Part shown: piece by piece, positions 47,420 to 59,350 of the stretch
Layout of the letters: each line of letters starts with the position of its first letter
Numbering within the stretch: the stretch's first letter is position 1
Assembly: GCA_011799875.1 (NCBI GenBank)
Contig: JAAAXO010000350.1
Coordinates: 181,075-245,074 of the forward strand
Source of the DNA: Thinopyrum elongatum
Lineage: Eukaryota > Streptophyta > Magnoliopsida > Poales > Poaceae
DNA length: 64,000 bases
Reading direction: 5' to 3'
Program-made: the position numbers and the translations under genes
Notes under the pieces: generated by a model
Databases searched by the model: none
Told to the model about the DNA's origin: nothing
What the model saw: only the letters and a program-made list of their open reading frames with translations

Positions 47420-47469
47420 CTAGGCTCGCGTCTCTAGCACGGTCTAGCCTAGGACCAGCACAGTACCGT
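47420..47469 (+). other. Conserved leader hairpin, candidate packaging or dimer signal
   Basis: CTAGGCT (47420-47426) pairs with AGCCTAG (47446-47452) around a 19-nt loop. The loop contains ACGGT (47439-47443), which is complementary to ACCGT at 47465-47469, so a pseudoknot is possible. Both parts recur in all main-family leaders here, and the stem recurs in the second subfamily. The function is inference. Confidence 0.45.
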
Positions 47470-47771
47470 CGTTGAGAGTTTATTGAACATTGCATCTCTG
47501 AATTGATTATTGCTGACCCTTTTTGCTACCATATCATAAGCCTTCCCAGCTCCACATACATCTACATCGTGTGTTTGACACCACCTGGCAATCGCTCTGT
47601 CCAAGCTCTGAGAGTTTTGACTACAAAGGTTGCCGATCACCACCTGCTGCTGGGTAAGAACTGGTAAGAATTTGAGATTTGCTTGACGGATTTGTGACAC
47701 CACACCACACCACCACCACTTTCTAGTAGTCTGTAGGATCATATTCTTGTGTGTTTCTATTGCTGCTAACC

Positions 47772-50700
47772 ATGGCAGGATCACAAGCCGACGAGATTGA
47801 CTGGGAGAACATGACGAACAAGGAGTTGCATGATAAATTTGAGCAAATGATGAGTGGCCAGGTGGGAGATGTGCTAAACAGATTTGAAGAGGCCATGGAG
47901 AAGATAGATGGCATGGAGAAGTCGTTTGAGACAAAGCTGGATAACAAGTTTAATGAATTGCTCACGCGTCTTCCCCAACCACCACCGGCTGCACCTGTTG
48001 CACCTCTGCAACGACAACAACAACGCCCCCTTCCAAATCAGTTCGGACGAGCGAAGCGTGTTCCTCTTGAGGATGGCCAAACTTCTGGTGCTGCTGTACC
48101 TACTGTTGATGCTTCTTTGGCTCCTGCTCCTGCTGCTGCTGGTGCCGAGGAGGAGGATGATTACGCGGGCGATTATGAGGATGAGGTTGATCAAAATCAT
48201 AACTACGTGCAACCACCAGCACCAGGTCGTCCACATGCAAATAATCACAATGGTAGGCCTGCACCACCACTTCAGGTACGAGATCATGACCATCTTCCTA
48301 AATTAAAATTGAATATTCCACCATTCGAGGGTAGATATGTTCCTGATATATATCCTACTTGGGAGTTAGAAACTGAACAACGTTTTACATGTTTACAATA
48401 TCCCGAGGAACGACGTGTTGCTGCTGCTGTTTGTGCTTTCACTAGTTTTGCATGTGTATGGTGGTCTGAACATTGTAGATTATATCCTATTCCAGCTACG
48501 TGGGCTGCTTTGAAAACTGCTATGCGTACTCGTTGGGTTCCACCATATTATCAACGTGAATTACTTCAAAAATTGCAGCGCTTAAGACAAGGAAAAAATT
48601 CTGTAGAAGAATATTATCAGGAATTACAAACTGGCATGATTAGATGTGGTATTGTTGAGGAGAATGAAGCTATGCTTGCACGTTTCATGGGTGGATTAAA
48701 TAGAGAGATTCAGACCATTCTAGAGTATAAGGAGTATAATAATATCACTCGTTTATTCCATCTTGCTTGTAAAGCTGAACGTGAAGTGCAGGATCGACAG
48801 GCATTGGCGCGAACTAATTTTTCTGCAGGTCGATCTTCATCATGGACACCACGTGCCTCCTCTACTCCCACACGTCCTACTGTGGCACCACTGACTTCAG
48901 CCGCCAATTCCAATCGAGATACAAGAAAACAGGCACCACCACCACCATCTGCCAAGAGTACACCTTCTGGGCCTGCCCAGAGCTCTTCTTCATCTATGGC
49001 ATCAACAGGGCACACACATGATATTATTTGTCGTCGTTGTAAGGGAAGAGGTCATTATGCGAGAGAATGCCAATCTCCGCGTGTTACGATTGCTACTGAG
49101 GATGGTGGGTATGAGTCCGCTAGTGATTATGATGAGGAGACTTTGGCTCTTATTACAAGTGAAGAACACGGTGGAGATGATTCTGATCATGAGACGCAAT
49201 ACATGGCTCCTGAAGACGCTGACAGGTATGAATGTTTAGTTGCTCAACGTGTTTTGAGTGTGCAGGTCACACAAGCTGAGCAAAATCAGAGGCATAATTT
49301 GTTCCATACAAAGGGAGTTGTGAAGGAACGTTCTGTTCGCGTCATCATAGATGGAGGGAGCTGCAACAACTTGGCTAGCATGGAGATGGTGGAGAAGCTA
49401 TCTCTCACCACAAGACCACATCCACATCCTTACTATATCCAATGGTTCAACAACAGCGGCAAGGTTAAGGTAACACGTACTGTTCGTGTGCATTTTAGTA
49501 TCTCTACATATGCTGATTATGTTGATTGTGATGTGGTACCCATGCAAGCATGTTCATTATTACTTGACCATGGCAATTTGATAAAAATTCTGTACACCAT
49601 GGTAGAAACAAACAATATACTCTTGTTCATAAGGATAAACATATTACTTTGCTTCCTATGACTCCTGATTCTATTTTGAAAGATGATATTAATAGAGCTA
49701 GTAAAGGAAAACAGAAGAAAAATAAGAGTGAAAATCAGATTGTGGCAAAAGAATTTGAGCAACAAATGAAGCCTAATAATAAACCATCTAGTGTTGCTTC
49801 TGAAATTAAATTGAAAAGTGCATGCTTACTTGCCACCAAATCTGATATTGATGATCTAGATTTCAGCAATTCTGTTTGCTATGCTTTTGTGTGCAAAGAG
49901 GCGTTATTTTCATTCGAGGACGTGCCTTCCTCTTTGCCTCCTGCGGTCACTAACATTTTGCAGGAGTTCGCTGACGTCTTTCCACAAGACGTGCCACCGG
50001 GATTACCACCTATTCGCGGGATTGAGCATCAGATTGACTTAATTCCCGGTGCTTCGTTGCCAAACCGTGCGCCATACCGTACCAATCCAGAGGAGACGAA
50101 GGAGATTATGCGTCAAGTACAGGAGTTGCTCGACAAAGGTTATATACGCGAATCCCTTAGTCCTTGTGCTGTTCCTATTATTCTAGTGCCGAAAAAGGAT
50201 GGTACATCGCGTATGTGTGTTGATTGTAGAGGCATTAATAATATTACTATTCGTTATCGTCATCCTATTCCTAGACTAGATGATATGCTTGATGAATTGA
50301 GTGGCTCTACAAACAAAGTTTGGATTATATGAGTGGTTAGTCATGCCTTTTGGGTTAACTAATGCACCTAGTACTTTCATGAGATTAATGAACGAAGTTT
50401 TACGTGCTTTCATTGGACGATTTGTGGTAGTCTATTTTGATGATATACTGATTTATAGCAGATCTTTGGAGGAACATTTGGAACATTTATGTGCTGTTTT
50501 TATTGCTTTACGTGATGCACGTTTGTTTGGTAACCTTGGGAAGTGCACCTTTTGCACCGACCGAGTATCTTTTCTTGGCTATGTTGTTACTCCACAGGGA
50601 ATTGAAGTTGATAAAGCCAAGATTGAAGCTATTGAGAGTTGGCCACAGCCCAAAACGGTCACTCAAGTGAGGAGTTTTCTTGGACTCGCTGGTTTCTATA

Positions 50701-52811
50701 GGCGTTTCGTGAGAGATTTCAGCACCATTGCTGCACCTCTCAATGAGCTTACAAAGAAGGATGTGCCTTTTGTTTGGGGTACCTCATAGGAAGAAGCCTT
50801 CACGGTATTGAAAGATAAGTTGACACATGCTCCTTTACTCCAACTTCCTGATTTTAATAAGACTTTTGAGCTTGAATGTGATGCTAGTGGAATTGGATTA
50901 GGAGGTGTTTTATTACAAGATGGCAAACCTGTTGCATACTTTTCTGAAAAATTGAGTGGGCCTAGTCTGAACTATTCTACTTATGATAAAGAATTATATG
51001 CTCTTGTTCGGACCTTAGAAACATGGCAACATTATTTATGGCCCAAAGAATTTGTTATACATTCTGATCATGAATCTTTGAAACACATTAAAAGTCAAGC
51101 AAAACTGAACCGTAGACATGCTAAATGGGTTGAATTTATTGAGACTTTTCCTTATGTCATTAAACACAAGAAGGGTAAAGAAAATGTTATTGCTGATGCA
51201 TTGTCTCGTCGTTATACTGTGCTTTCACAACTTGACTTTAAAATATTTGGTTTGGAGACCATCAAAGATCAATATGTGCATGATGCTGAATTTAAAGATG
51301 TATTGCAGAATTGTAAGGAAGGGAGAACATGGAACAAGTTCGTCGTTAACGATGGATTTGTGTTTCGTGCTAACAAGCTATGCATTCCAGCTAGCTCTGT
51401 TCGTCTTTTGTTGTTGCAGGAGGCGCATGGAGGAGGATTAATGGGACACTTTGGCGTGAAGAAGGCGGAGGATATACTTGCTACACATTTCTTTTGGCCA
51501 AAGATGAGACGGGATGTTGAGCGTTTTGTTGCTCGCAGCACTACATGTCAAAAAGCTAAGTCACGACTCAATCCTCATGGTTTATATATGCCTTTGCCTG
51601 TACCTAGTGTTCCTTGGGAGGATATATTTATGGACTTTGTTTTAGGTTTACCTCGAACAAAGAAGGGGAGGGATAGCATATTTGTTGTCGTGGATAGGTT
51701 CTCTAAAATGGCACACTTTATACCATGTCATAAAAGCGATGATGCTGTTAATGTTGCTGATTTGTTCTTTCGTGAAATTATACGCTTGCATGGTGTGCCA
51801 AATACTATTGTTTCAGATCGTGATACTAAATTTCTTAGCCACTTTTGGAGATGTTTATGGGCTAAGTTGGGGACTAAACTGCTTTTTAGTACTACATGTC
51901 ACCCCCAAACTGATGGACAAACTGAAGTAGTCAATAGAACATTGTCTACTATGCTTAGGGCTGTTTTGAAGAATAACAAGAAAATGTGGGAAGAATGCTT
52001 GCCTCATATTGAATTTGCTTATAATCGTTCATTGCATTCTACTACTAAGATGTGTCCTTTTGAAATTGTGTATGGTTTCCTTCCTCGTGCACCAATTGAT
52101 TTGTTGCCTCTTCCATCTTCGGAGAAGGTTAATTTTGATGCTAAACAACGTGCTGAATTCATCTTAAAAATGCACGAGTTAACTAAGGAGAACATTGAGC
52201 GTATGAATGCTAAATATAAACTTGCTGGAGATAAGGGTAGAAAACATGTTGTGTTTGCACCTGGAGATCTTGTTTGGTTACATTTGCGTAAGGATAGATT
52301 TCCTGATTTGCGCAAATCAAAGCTAATGCCACGTGCTGATGGTCCTTTTAAGGTGTTAGAGAAAATAAATGATAATGCATATAAACTTGAGCTGCCTGCA
52401 GATTTTGGGGTTAGTCCCACTTTTAACATTGCAGATCTGAAGCCTTATTTGGGTGAGGAAGATGAGCTTCCGTCGAGGACGACTTCATTTCAAGAAGGGG
52501 AGGATGATGAGGACATCAATACCATTGTTACACCCACAGCCCCTGCTTCAATACATACTGGAACAATTACTAGAGCTCGCGCACGTCAATTAAAATATCA
52601 GGTACTTTCGTTTCTTGGTAATGATTCTAAAGTTCATGAGAATATGATGCTGCCTAAATTGGATACATTTGTTTTGCTTACAAATGAAGGGCCTAGCTTG
52701 GACAAGAAAGAGGAACCTTGGAGCAAGTTCAAGCATGGAGATGATGGCATGCACAAGGGGAACAAGAACGGAGTTACAAGTGATGATTTCAGGACTTTGA
52801 AGCCACCATAA
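47772..52811 (+). pseudogene. CRM element F gag-pol, all domains present, four disabling lesions
   Basis: Gag from [11 protein letters not shown] to the LTR-encoded tail ending at 52811. Domains in order: Gag core, zinc knuckle, protease DGGS, RT, RNase H (ECDASG), integrase, GPF module and [14 protein letters not shown] tail (here [10 protein letters not shown]). Lesions: a 4-bp deletion at about 49566 in LLLGRPW shifting the frame; a deletion of roughly 90 bp in RT at about 50313, between LSGST and [10 protein letters not shown]; and CAG to TAG at 50788-50790 (before EEAF). The first cysteine of the integrase zinc finger is also serine ([10 protein letters not shown], near 51538). [11 protein letters not shown] is retained. 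Confidence 0.92.
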
Positions 52812-53043
52812 TGAGTGCAGGAAGCCTTGGACGAAATATACAAGATGTCACTTCATAAATTTCGTCCAGAGGCTATTATAGGTGCTGCGTCACCTTATTA
52901 TTGGGCCAGGTCCATGTAATTTCGAAATACTTGAGTATAGGCTGTTTTTAGAGTCCGTATGTGTGGGGAAACAAGAGATAGGGTTGGTTTCGGACCCCTC
53001 CTTCAAGGGCCACGAAATCCCCTCCTCTTCCTCCATATATACA
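52505..53043 (+). repeat. 3' LTR of element F, truncated
   Basis: Normal start after the polypurine tract, broken at CCATATATACA, right at the TATA box, and joined to integrase codons (ATTGTCTACTATGC) through a shared ACA. Confidence 0.9.
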
Positions 53044-53913
53044 TTGTCTACTATGCTTAGGGCTGTTTTGAAGAATAACAAGAAAATGTGAGAAGAATGC
53101 TTGCCTCATATTGAATTTGCTTATAATCGTTCATTGCATTCTACTACTAAGATGTGTCCTTTTGAAATTGTGTATGGTTTCCTGCCTCGTGCACCAATTG
53201 ATTTGTTGCCTCTTCCATCTTCGGAGAAGGTTAATTTTGATGCTAAACAACGTGCTGAATTGATCTTAAAAATGCATGAGTTAACTAAGGAGAACATTGA
53301 GCGTATGAATGCTAAATATAAACTTGCTGGAGATAAGGGTAGAAAACATGTTGTGTTTGCACCTGGAGATCTTGTTTGGTTACATTTGCGTAAGGATAGA
53401 TTTCCTGATTTGCGCAAATCAAAGCTAATGCCACGTGCTGATGGTCCTTTTAAGGTGTTAGAGAAAATAAATGATAACGCATATAAACTTGAGCTGCCTG
53501 CAGATTTTGGGGTTAGTCCCACTTTTAACATTGCAGATCTGAAGCCTTATTTGGGTGAGGAAGATAAGCTTCCGTCGAGGACGACTTCATTTCAAGAAGG
53601 GGAGGATGATGAGGACATCAATACCATTGTTACACCCACAGCCCCTGCTTCTATACATACTGGACCAATTACTAGAGCTCGCGCACGCCAATTAAATTAT
53701 CAGGTACTTTCGTTTCTTGGTAATGATTCTAAAGTTCATGAGAATATGATGCTGCCTAAATTGGATACATTTGTTTTGCTTACAAATGAAGGGCCTAGCT
53801 TGGAGAAGAAAGAGGAACCTTGGAGCAAGTTCAAGCATGGAGATGATGGCATGCGCAAGGGGAACAAGAACGGAGTTACAAGTGATGATTTCAGGACTTT
53901 GAAGCCACCATAA
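53041..53913 (+). pseudogene. CRM integrase C-terminal part of the outer element
   Basis: Resumes at [16 protein letters not shown] after the DDE core, has TGG to TGA at about 53089 (KKMWEECL), then is open from 53101 through [16 protein letters not shown] and the LTR-encoded tail to the stop at 53911-53913. It is the 3' end of the element whose LTR pair bounds the block. Confidence 0.88.
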
Positions 53914-54527
53914 GGAGTGCAGGAAGCCTTGGACGAAATATACAAGATGCCACTTCATAAATTTCGTCCAGAGGCTATTATAGGTGCTGCGTCACCTTAT
54001 TATTGGGCCAGGCCCATGTAATTTCGAAATACTTGAGTATAGGCTATTTTTAGAGTCCGTATGTGTGGGGAAACAAGAGATAGGGTTGGTTTCGGACCCC
54101 TCCTTCAAGGGCCACGAAATCCCCCCCTCTTCCTCCATATATACAGCCCTTAGGGCACCGTTTAGACTTTGGGTTTTGTTTAGATTAAAAGTTCGCCATA
54201 GCTGCAACTTCGCGTACTTCGTTTGTGTTCAACGACCAGACCAAGACGTCACAGAACCCCACCTTGATCAATAAAGCTTTCATCTTATATTCGCAATATC
54301 CAGATTGCAAATCTTAGTTTCTTGCTTGTTCTTCGTTTGCTTGCAGGAGATAGACCCTCGTGGTCAGGTTGATTGTGCTCCGGCGTGGTCAATAACTCTA
54401 GGAGTTGGTTTAGCGATTGCTAAGGCGCGACGTCCTCGCACGTTCGTAGTCGGATTGTCAAAGTCTACTCCACCAAAAACGATAGCTATCATCTCATCGA
54501 AAGATCGGGACACCCTCGCCTCTATCA
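53607..54527 (+). repeat. CRM LTR, 921 bp, outer 3' LTR
   Basis: Follows a normal polypurine tract and ends CTATCA at 54527, next to TSD AAATA. Partner of 42643-43564. Confidence 0.92.
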
Positions 54528-56247
54528 AAATATCCGCTAGTTGCTCTTGAGTGTTGATGTAGATGATATCAATATCTCCCCGCTTGATGTGATCCCGAAT
54601 AAAATGATGACGAATCTCAATATGCTTCATCTTGCTATGTTGCACCAGATCGTGAGAAATCTTGATAGCACTTTCATTGTCACATAGAAGAGGCACCTTG
54701 TCACATGTGACACCGTAATCCTATAAAGTTTGCCTCATCAATAGCAATTGTGCACAACAACTTGCGGCGGCTACATATTCGGCCTCAGTGGACGAGAGAT
54801 ACACACAATTTTGCTTCTTCAAAGACCAACTCACCAAAGAGCGACCAAGGAATTGGCACCCTTCGAAAGTTAACTTCCTCTCCACACAATCTCCCGCCCA
54901 ATCCGAGTCCGAGTAACCCATGAGATCGAAGCTTGCTCCTTTGGGGTACCATAAGCCGAAGTTTGGGGTATGAGCCAAATATCGAAAGATTCGCTTGACC
55001 ACCACATAGTGGCTTTCCTTAGGTGCGGCTTGAAACCATGCACAAATTCCCACACTCAACATGATATCCGGTCTAGATGCACAAAGGTAAAGCAAGGATC
55101 CAATCATGGAACGATATACCTTTTGATCCGCCGCTTTACCATTGGGATCACTGTCAAGCTTGCATTTGGTGGGCATTGGAAACTTGACCGGCTTGACATC
55201 ATCTAGCTTGAATCTCTTGAGCATGTCTTGGGTATACTTGGCTTGGTTGATGAATGTTCCTTCTCTTCTTTGCTTGACTTCGAGCCCAAGAAAGAACTTC
55301 AACTCTCCCATCATAGACATCTCAAACTTCTCGGTCATTAGTGCGGCAAACTCATCATTGAAAGATTTGTTAGGAGAATCAAAAATAATATCATCAACAT
55401 ATAGTCGGCATATGAACAAATCCCCTTTCACCCTCTTAGTAAAAAGAGTGGGATCGATTTTCCCAATTTTGAACCCACGATCTTGCAACAACTTGGTAAG
55501 GTGCTCATACCACGCACGTGGGGCTTGTTTAAGGCCATAGAGCGCCTTTTTGAGTTTGTATACATGAGTGGGGAGCTTGGGATCCTTGAATCCCGGAGGT
55601 TGTTTGACATACACCAACTCATTCAAAGGACCATTAAGAAATGCACTTTTCACATCCATTTGTTGCAATTGAAAATCATGATGAGATGCATATGCAAGTA
55701 ACATGCGAATAGATTCAAGACGAGCAACAGGGGCAAAGGTTTCACCATAGTCGATACCCTCGACTTGGGAGTAGCCTTGTGCCACCAATCTCGCCTTGTT
55801 TCGAACAACGACACCATTCGCATCTTGCTTGTTCTTGAAGATCCATTTGGTCTCAATGACATTATCTTCCTCCATTGGCCTTGGCACTAATTCCCAAACT
55901 TGATTGCGCTCGAATGTGTTGAGTTCATCGTGCATAGCTTCAAGCCAATCCTCATCATCGAGCACCTCATGTCCCTTTTGGGGTTCAACGCACGAAACAA
56001 ACGCGTGATGCTCACAAAAGTTTGACAATTGTTTATGAGTAGTTACCCCTTTTCTCAAGCTTCCAAGCACATTGTCCATGACATGTTGTTGACGCTCGAG
56101 CTTGGAAGCCACCTTAGCGGCACGACGCTCCAAAAGTTCCTCGATGGGCATTTGAGGATCATCTTGCTCATCTTGAGCACTGTCTTGAGTTTGCCCTTGA
56201 TCTTGAGCTTGCTCTTGATCATGGGCACCGTCTTGAGCTTGCTTTTG
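54528..56247 (-). pseudogene. Ty1/copia (SIRE lineage) reverse transcriptase-RNase H
   Basis: Minus-strand frame from 56247 to an in-frame stop (TAG in QTL*DYGV, 54721-54723), resuming in the same frame to LADI at 54528. It shows the copia RT signatures [27 protein letters not shown] ([11 protein letters not shown]), DVKSAFLNG and [13 protein letters not shown], plus the catalytic YVDDIIF. RNase H motifs are [21 protein letters not shown] and [12 protein letters not shown]. The N-terminal part ([12 protein letters not shown] upward) is the linker to integrase, cut at 56247 by a CRM LTR. One stop is the only lesion seen in this piece. It differs clearly from CRM in family and codon usage. Confidence 0.92.
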
Positions 56248-57169
56248 TGATAGAGGCGAGGGTGTCCCGATCTTTCGATGAGATGATAGCTATCGTTTTT
56301 GGTGGAGTAGACTTTGTCGATCCGACTACGAACGTGCGAAGACGTCGCGCCTTAGCAATCGCTAAACCAACTCCGAGAGGTTATTGACCACGCCGGAGCA
56401 CAATCAACCTGACCACGAGGGTCTATCTCCTGCAAGCAAATGAAGAACAAGCAAGAAACTAAGATTTGCAATCTGGATATTGCGAATATAAGATGAAAGC
56501 TTTATTGATCAAGGTGGGGTTCTGTGACGTCTTGGTCTGGTCGTTGAACACAAACGAAGTACGCGAAGTTGCAGCTATGGCGAACTTTTAATCTAAACAA
56601 AACCCAAAGTCTAAACGGTGCCCTAAGGGCTGTATATATGGAGGAAGAGGAGGGGATTTCGTGGCCCTTGAAGGAGGGGTCCGAAACCAACCCTATCTCT
56701 TGTTTCCCCACACATACGGACTCTAAAAACAGCCTATACTCGAGTATTTCGAAATTACATGGGCCTGGCCCAATAATAGGGTGACACAGCACCTATAATA
56801 GCCTCTGGACGAAATTTATGAAGTGGCATCTTGTATATTTCGTCCAAGGCTTCCTGCACTCATTATGGTGGCTTCAAAATCCTGAAATCATCACTTGTAA
56901 CTCCGTTCTTGTTCCCCTTGCGCATGCCATCATCTCCATGCTTGAACTTGCTCCAAGGTTCCTCTTTCTTCTCCAAGCTAGGCCCTTCATTTGTAAGCAA
57001 AACAAATGTATCCAATTTAGGCAGCATCATATTCTCATGAACATTAGAATCATTACCAAGAAACGAAAGTACCTGATAATTTATTTGGCGTGCGCGAGCT
57101 CTAGTAATTGGTCCAGTATGTATAGCAGCAGGGGCTGTGGGTGTAACAATGGTATTGATGTCCTCATCA
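56248..57169 (-). repeat. CRM LTR, 922 bp, 3' LTR of a truncated minus-strand element
   Basis: Complete LTR inserted in the copia linker (flank TTTTG, 56243-56247). The partner end is not in the window. Confidence 0.9.
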
Positions 57170-57444
57170 TCCTCCCCTTCTTGAAATGAAGTCGTCCTCG
57201 ACGGAAGCTCATCTTCCTCACCCAAATAAGGCTTCAAATCTGCAATGTTAAAACTGGGACTAACCCCAAAATCTGTAGGCAGCTCAAGTTTATATGCATT
57301 ATCATTTATTTTCTCTAACACCTTAAAAGGACCATCAGCACGTGGCATTAGCTTTGATTTGCGCAAATCAGGAAATCTATCCTTACGCAAATGTAACCAA
57401 ACAAGATCTCTAGGTGCAAACACAACATGTTTTCTACCCTTATC
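57170..57444 (-). pseudogene. CRM integrase end fragment
   Basis: On the minus strand it encodes [20 protein letters not shown] through [16 protein letters not shown] to QEGEDDED, continuing into the LTR tail at 56863. It is cut at 57444 (CTTATC) by a plus-strand LTR; its upstream part is outside the window. Confidence 0.88.
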
Positions 57445-58373
57445 TGATGAGGACATCAATACCAGTGTTACACCTACAGCCCCTGCTGCTATACATACTG
57501 GACCAATTACTAGAGCTCGCGCACGCCAATTAAATTATCAGGTACTTTCGTTTCTTGGTAATGATTCTAATGTTCATGAGAATATGATGCTACCTAAATT
57601 GGATACATTTGTTTTGCTTACAAATGAAGGGCCTAGCTTGGACAAGAAAGAGGAACCTTCGAGCAAGTTCAAGCATGGAGATGATGGCATGCGCAAGGGG
57701 AACAAGAACGGAGTTACAAGTGATGATTTCAGGACTTTGAAGCCACCATAATGAGTGCAGGAAGCCTTGGACGAAATATACAAGATGCCACTTCATAAAT
57801 TTCGTCCAGAGGCTATTATAGGTGCTGCGTCACCTTATTATTGGGCCAGGCCCATGTAATTTCGAAATACTTGAGTATAGGCTATTTTTAGAGTCCGTAT
57901 GTGTGGGGAAACAAGAGATAGGGTTGGTTTCGGACCCCTCCTTCAAGGGCCACGAAATTCCGCCCCCCCCCCTCTTCCTCCATATATACAGCCCTTAGGG
58001 CACCGTTTAGACTTTGGGTTTTGTTTAGATTAAAAGTTCGCCATAGCTGCAACTTCGCGTACTTCGTTTGTGTTCAACGACCAGACCAAGACGTCACAGA
58101 ACCCCACCTTGATCAATAAAGCTTTCATCTTATATTCGCAATATCCAGATTGCAAATCTTAGTTTCTTGCTTGTTCTTTGTTTGCTTGCAGGAGATAGAC
58201 CCTCGTGGTCAGGTTGATTGTGCTCCGACGTGGTCAATAACCTCTCGGAGTTGGTTTAGCGATTGCTAAGGCACGACGTCCTCGCACGTTCATAGTCGGA
58301 TCGTCAAAGTCTACTCCACCAAAAACGATAGCTATCATCTCATCGAAAGATCGGGACACCCTCGCCTCTATCA
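57445..58373 (+). repeat. CRM LTR, 929 bp, plus strand
   Basis: Complete 5' LTR followed by a normal PBS. It has a C run (CCGCCCCCCCCCCTC, about 57960) and variants TTCTTTGTTTGC and GTTCATAGTCGG shared with the LTR at 59351. Confidence 0.92.
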
Positions 58374-59350
58374 AGTGGTATCAGATTTCCAGGTTGCTCG
58401 GTGAGATTTACAGTTTTTCGTAGTTTAGATCGAGTCTGTTCTTCATACCTACAGTCCAGGAAAAAGCAAAAAAAAAATTTAGGGTTAGTTCATCATATCC
58501 AAACCAATCTGAGCCATTGCATAATCTTTTCTGTATTTGCTTTGTTGAATTTGCGGTTGCATCGTCGTGTCAAGTTGCTGGTCTTAGCGTCTAGTTCTTT
58601 AGAGTTTCGAGTTCTGTTCACAAGTTGTCACGCCGCCGCCGCACCATCATCATCGCCCCTACCATATACCACCACAGCTTATCTGCTATTTCTCTGAGTC
58701 CATATACCACCACCGATCCGAGTCCATATACCACCACCAATCCGAGCCCACATATACTACCGTCATATACCATCACCAGTCCGAGTTCCACCAGATTCAT
58801 CTCCGCCATCAGTCCTAGTCCGAGTCCAGTATTTATTCCTTTATTTTCGAGTTCCAGATCACGCGATACTACGAGTTGTGAACAAGTCGGATTCCCCAAT
58901 TTTCGTGCTACCCGCAGAAGAAAAATAGTTCCAGTTTCAAAAAAAAAAAACAAAGTCTGGAAAATTCTGGCTAGGCAGTTTTTAGACCATTTGTAGACTT
59001 TTTCGAAAAAAAATTGTTGCGGAGCAAACAAAAAAGTGCAAATTTTTTTTTCAGAGAGTGTGCTCCTCCCTTGTTTACGTGCAGTGCCGTGATTTTTGTT
59101 AGTGTTCTAGGCTCGCGTCTCTAGCACGGTCTAGCCTAGGACCAGCACAGTACCGTCGTTGAGAGTTTATTCAACATTGCATCTCTGAATTGATTATTGC
59201 TGACCCTTTTTGCTGCCATATCATAAGCCTTCCCAGCTCCACATACATCTACATCGTGCGTTTGACACCACCTGGCAATCACTCTGTCCAAGCTCTGAGA
59301 GTTTTGACTACAAAGGTTGCCGATCACCACCTGCTGCTGGGTAAGAACTG
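58374..59350 (+). other. CRM leader without gag (PBS to interruption)
   Basis: PBS TGGTATCAGA at 58376-58385, then a leader with the ACCACCGATCCGAGTCCATAT repeat at about 58690-58790 and the conserved hairpin near 59106-59140. It breaks at GTAAGAACTG, where another LTR starts before the gag ATG. No gene. Confidence 0.78.

Larger units (their letters stand above)
47146..47771 (+). other. 5' UTR of element F (short form)
   Basis: Starts with a PBS and is about 450 bp shorter than other leaders: the minisatellite part is missing, from about 47235. It keeps the conserved hairpin (47420-47426/47446-47452) and reaches the gag ATG with context ACCATGGCAGG. Confidence 0.75.
42643..54527 (+). mobile_element. 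11.9-kb nested plus-strand CRM block in copia RNase H, TSD AAATA
   Basis: Outer LTRs 42643-43564 and 53607-54527 share diagnostic variants (CCATAAGGAGTGCAGG, CCCCCCCTCTTCC, GGCTATTTTTAGAG), so they are the pair of one element, flanked by AAATA at 42638-42642 and 54528-54532. Its interior is gag-PR (43565-45304) and an integrase end (53041-53606). Between these lies a second, later set: LTR, fused LTR, PBS, leader, full gag-pol and a broken LTR (45305-53043). Confidence 0.88.
20963..56247 (-). mobile_element. Ty1/copia element of the SIRE lineage, split into three pieces
   Basis: Three separated pieces read continuously on the minus strand: RT-RNase H (56247-54528), RNase H end plus spacer (42642-41553), and spacer plus downstream ORF (22458-20963). 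Two CRM blocks explain the gaps, each flanked by a perfect target duplication: AAATA (42638-42642/54528-54532) and CCTAG (22454-22458/41553-41557). Gag, protease, integrase and both LTRs are not in the window. An ORF downstream of pol is typical of the SIRE/Maximus lineage. It is the oldest layer I can order. Confidence 0.85.

Noticed and set aside
58625..58996. Leader frame reading SRRRRTIIIAP... in several elements, possible upstream ORF
   Set aside because: In the copies checked it opens at a TTG and not an ATG, and the rest is translated microsatellite.
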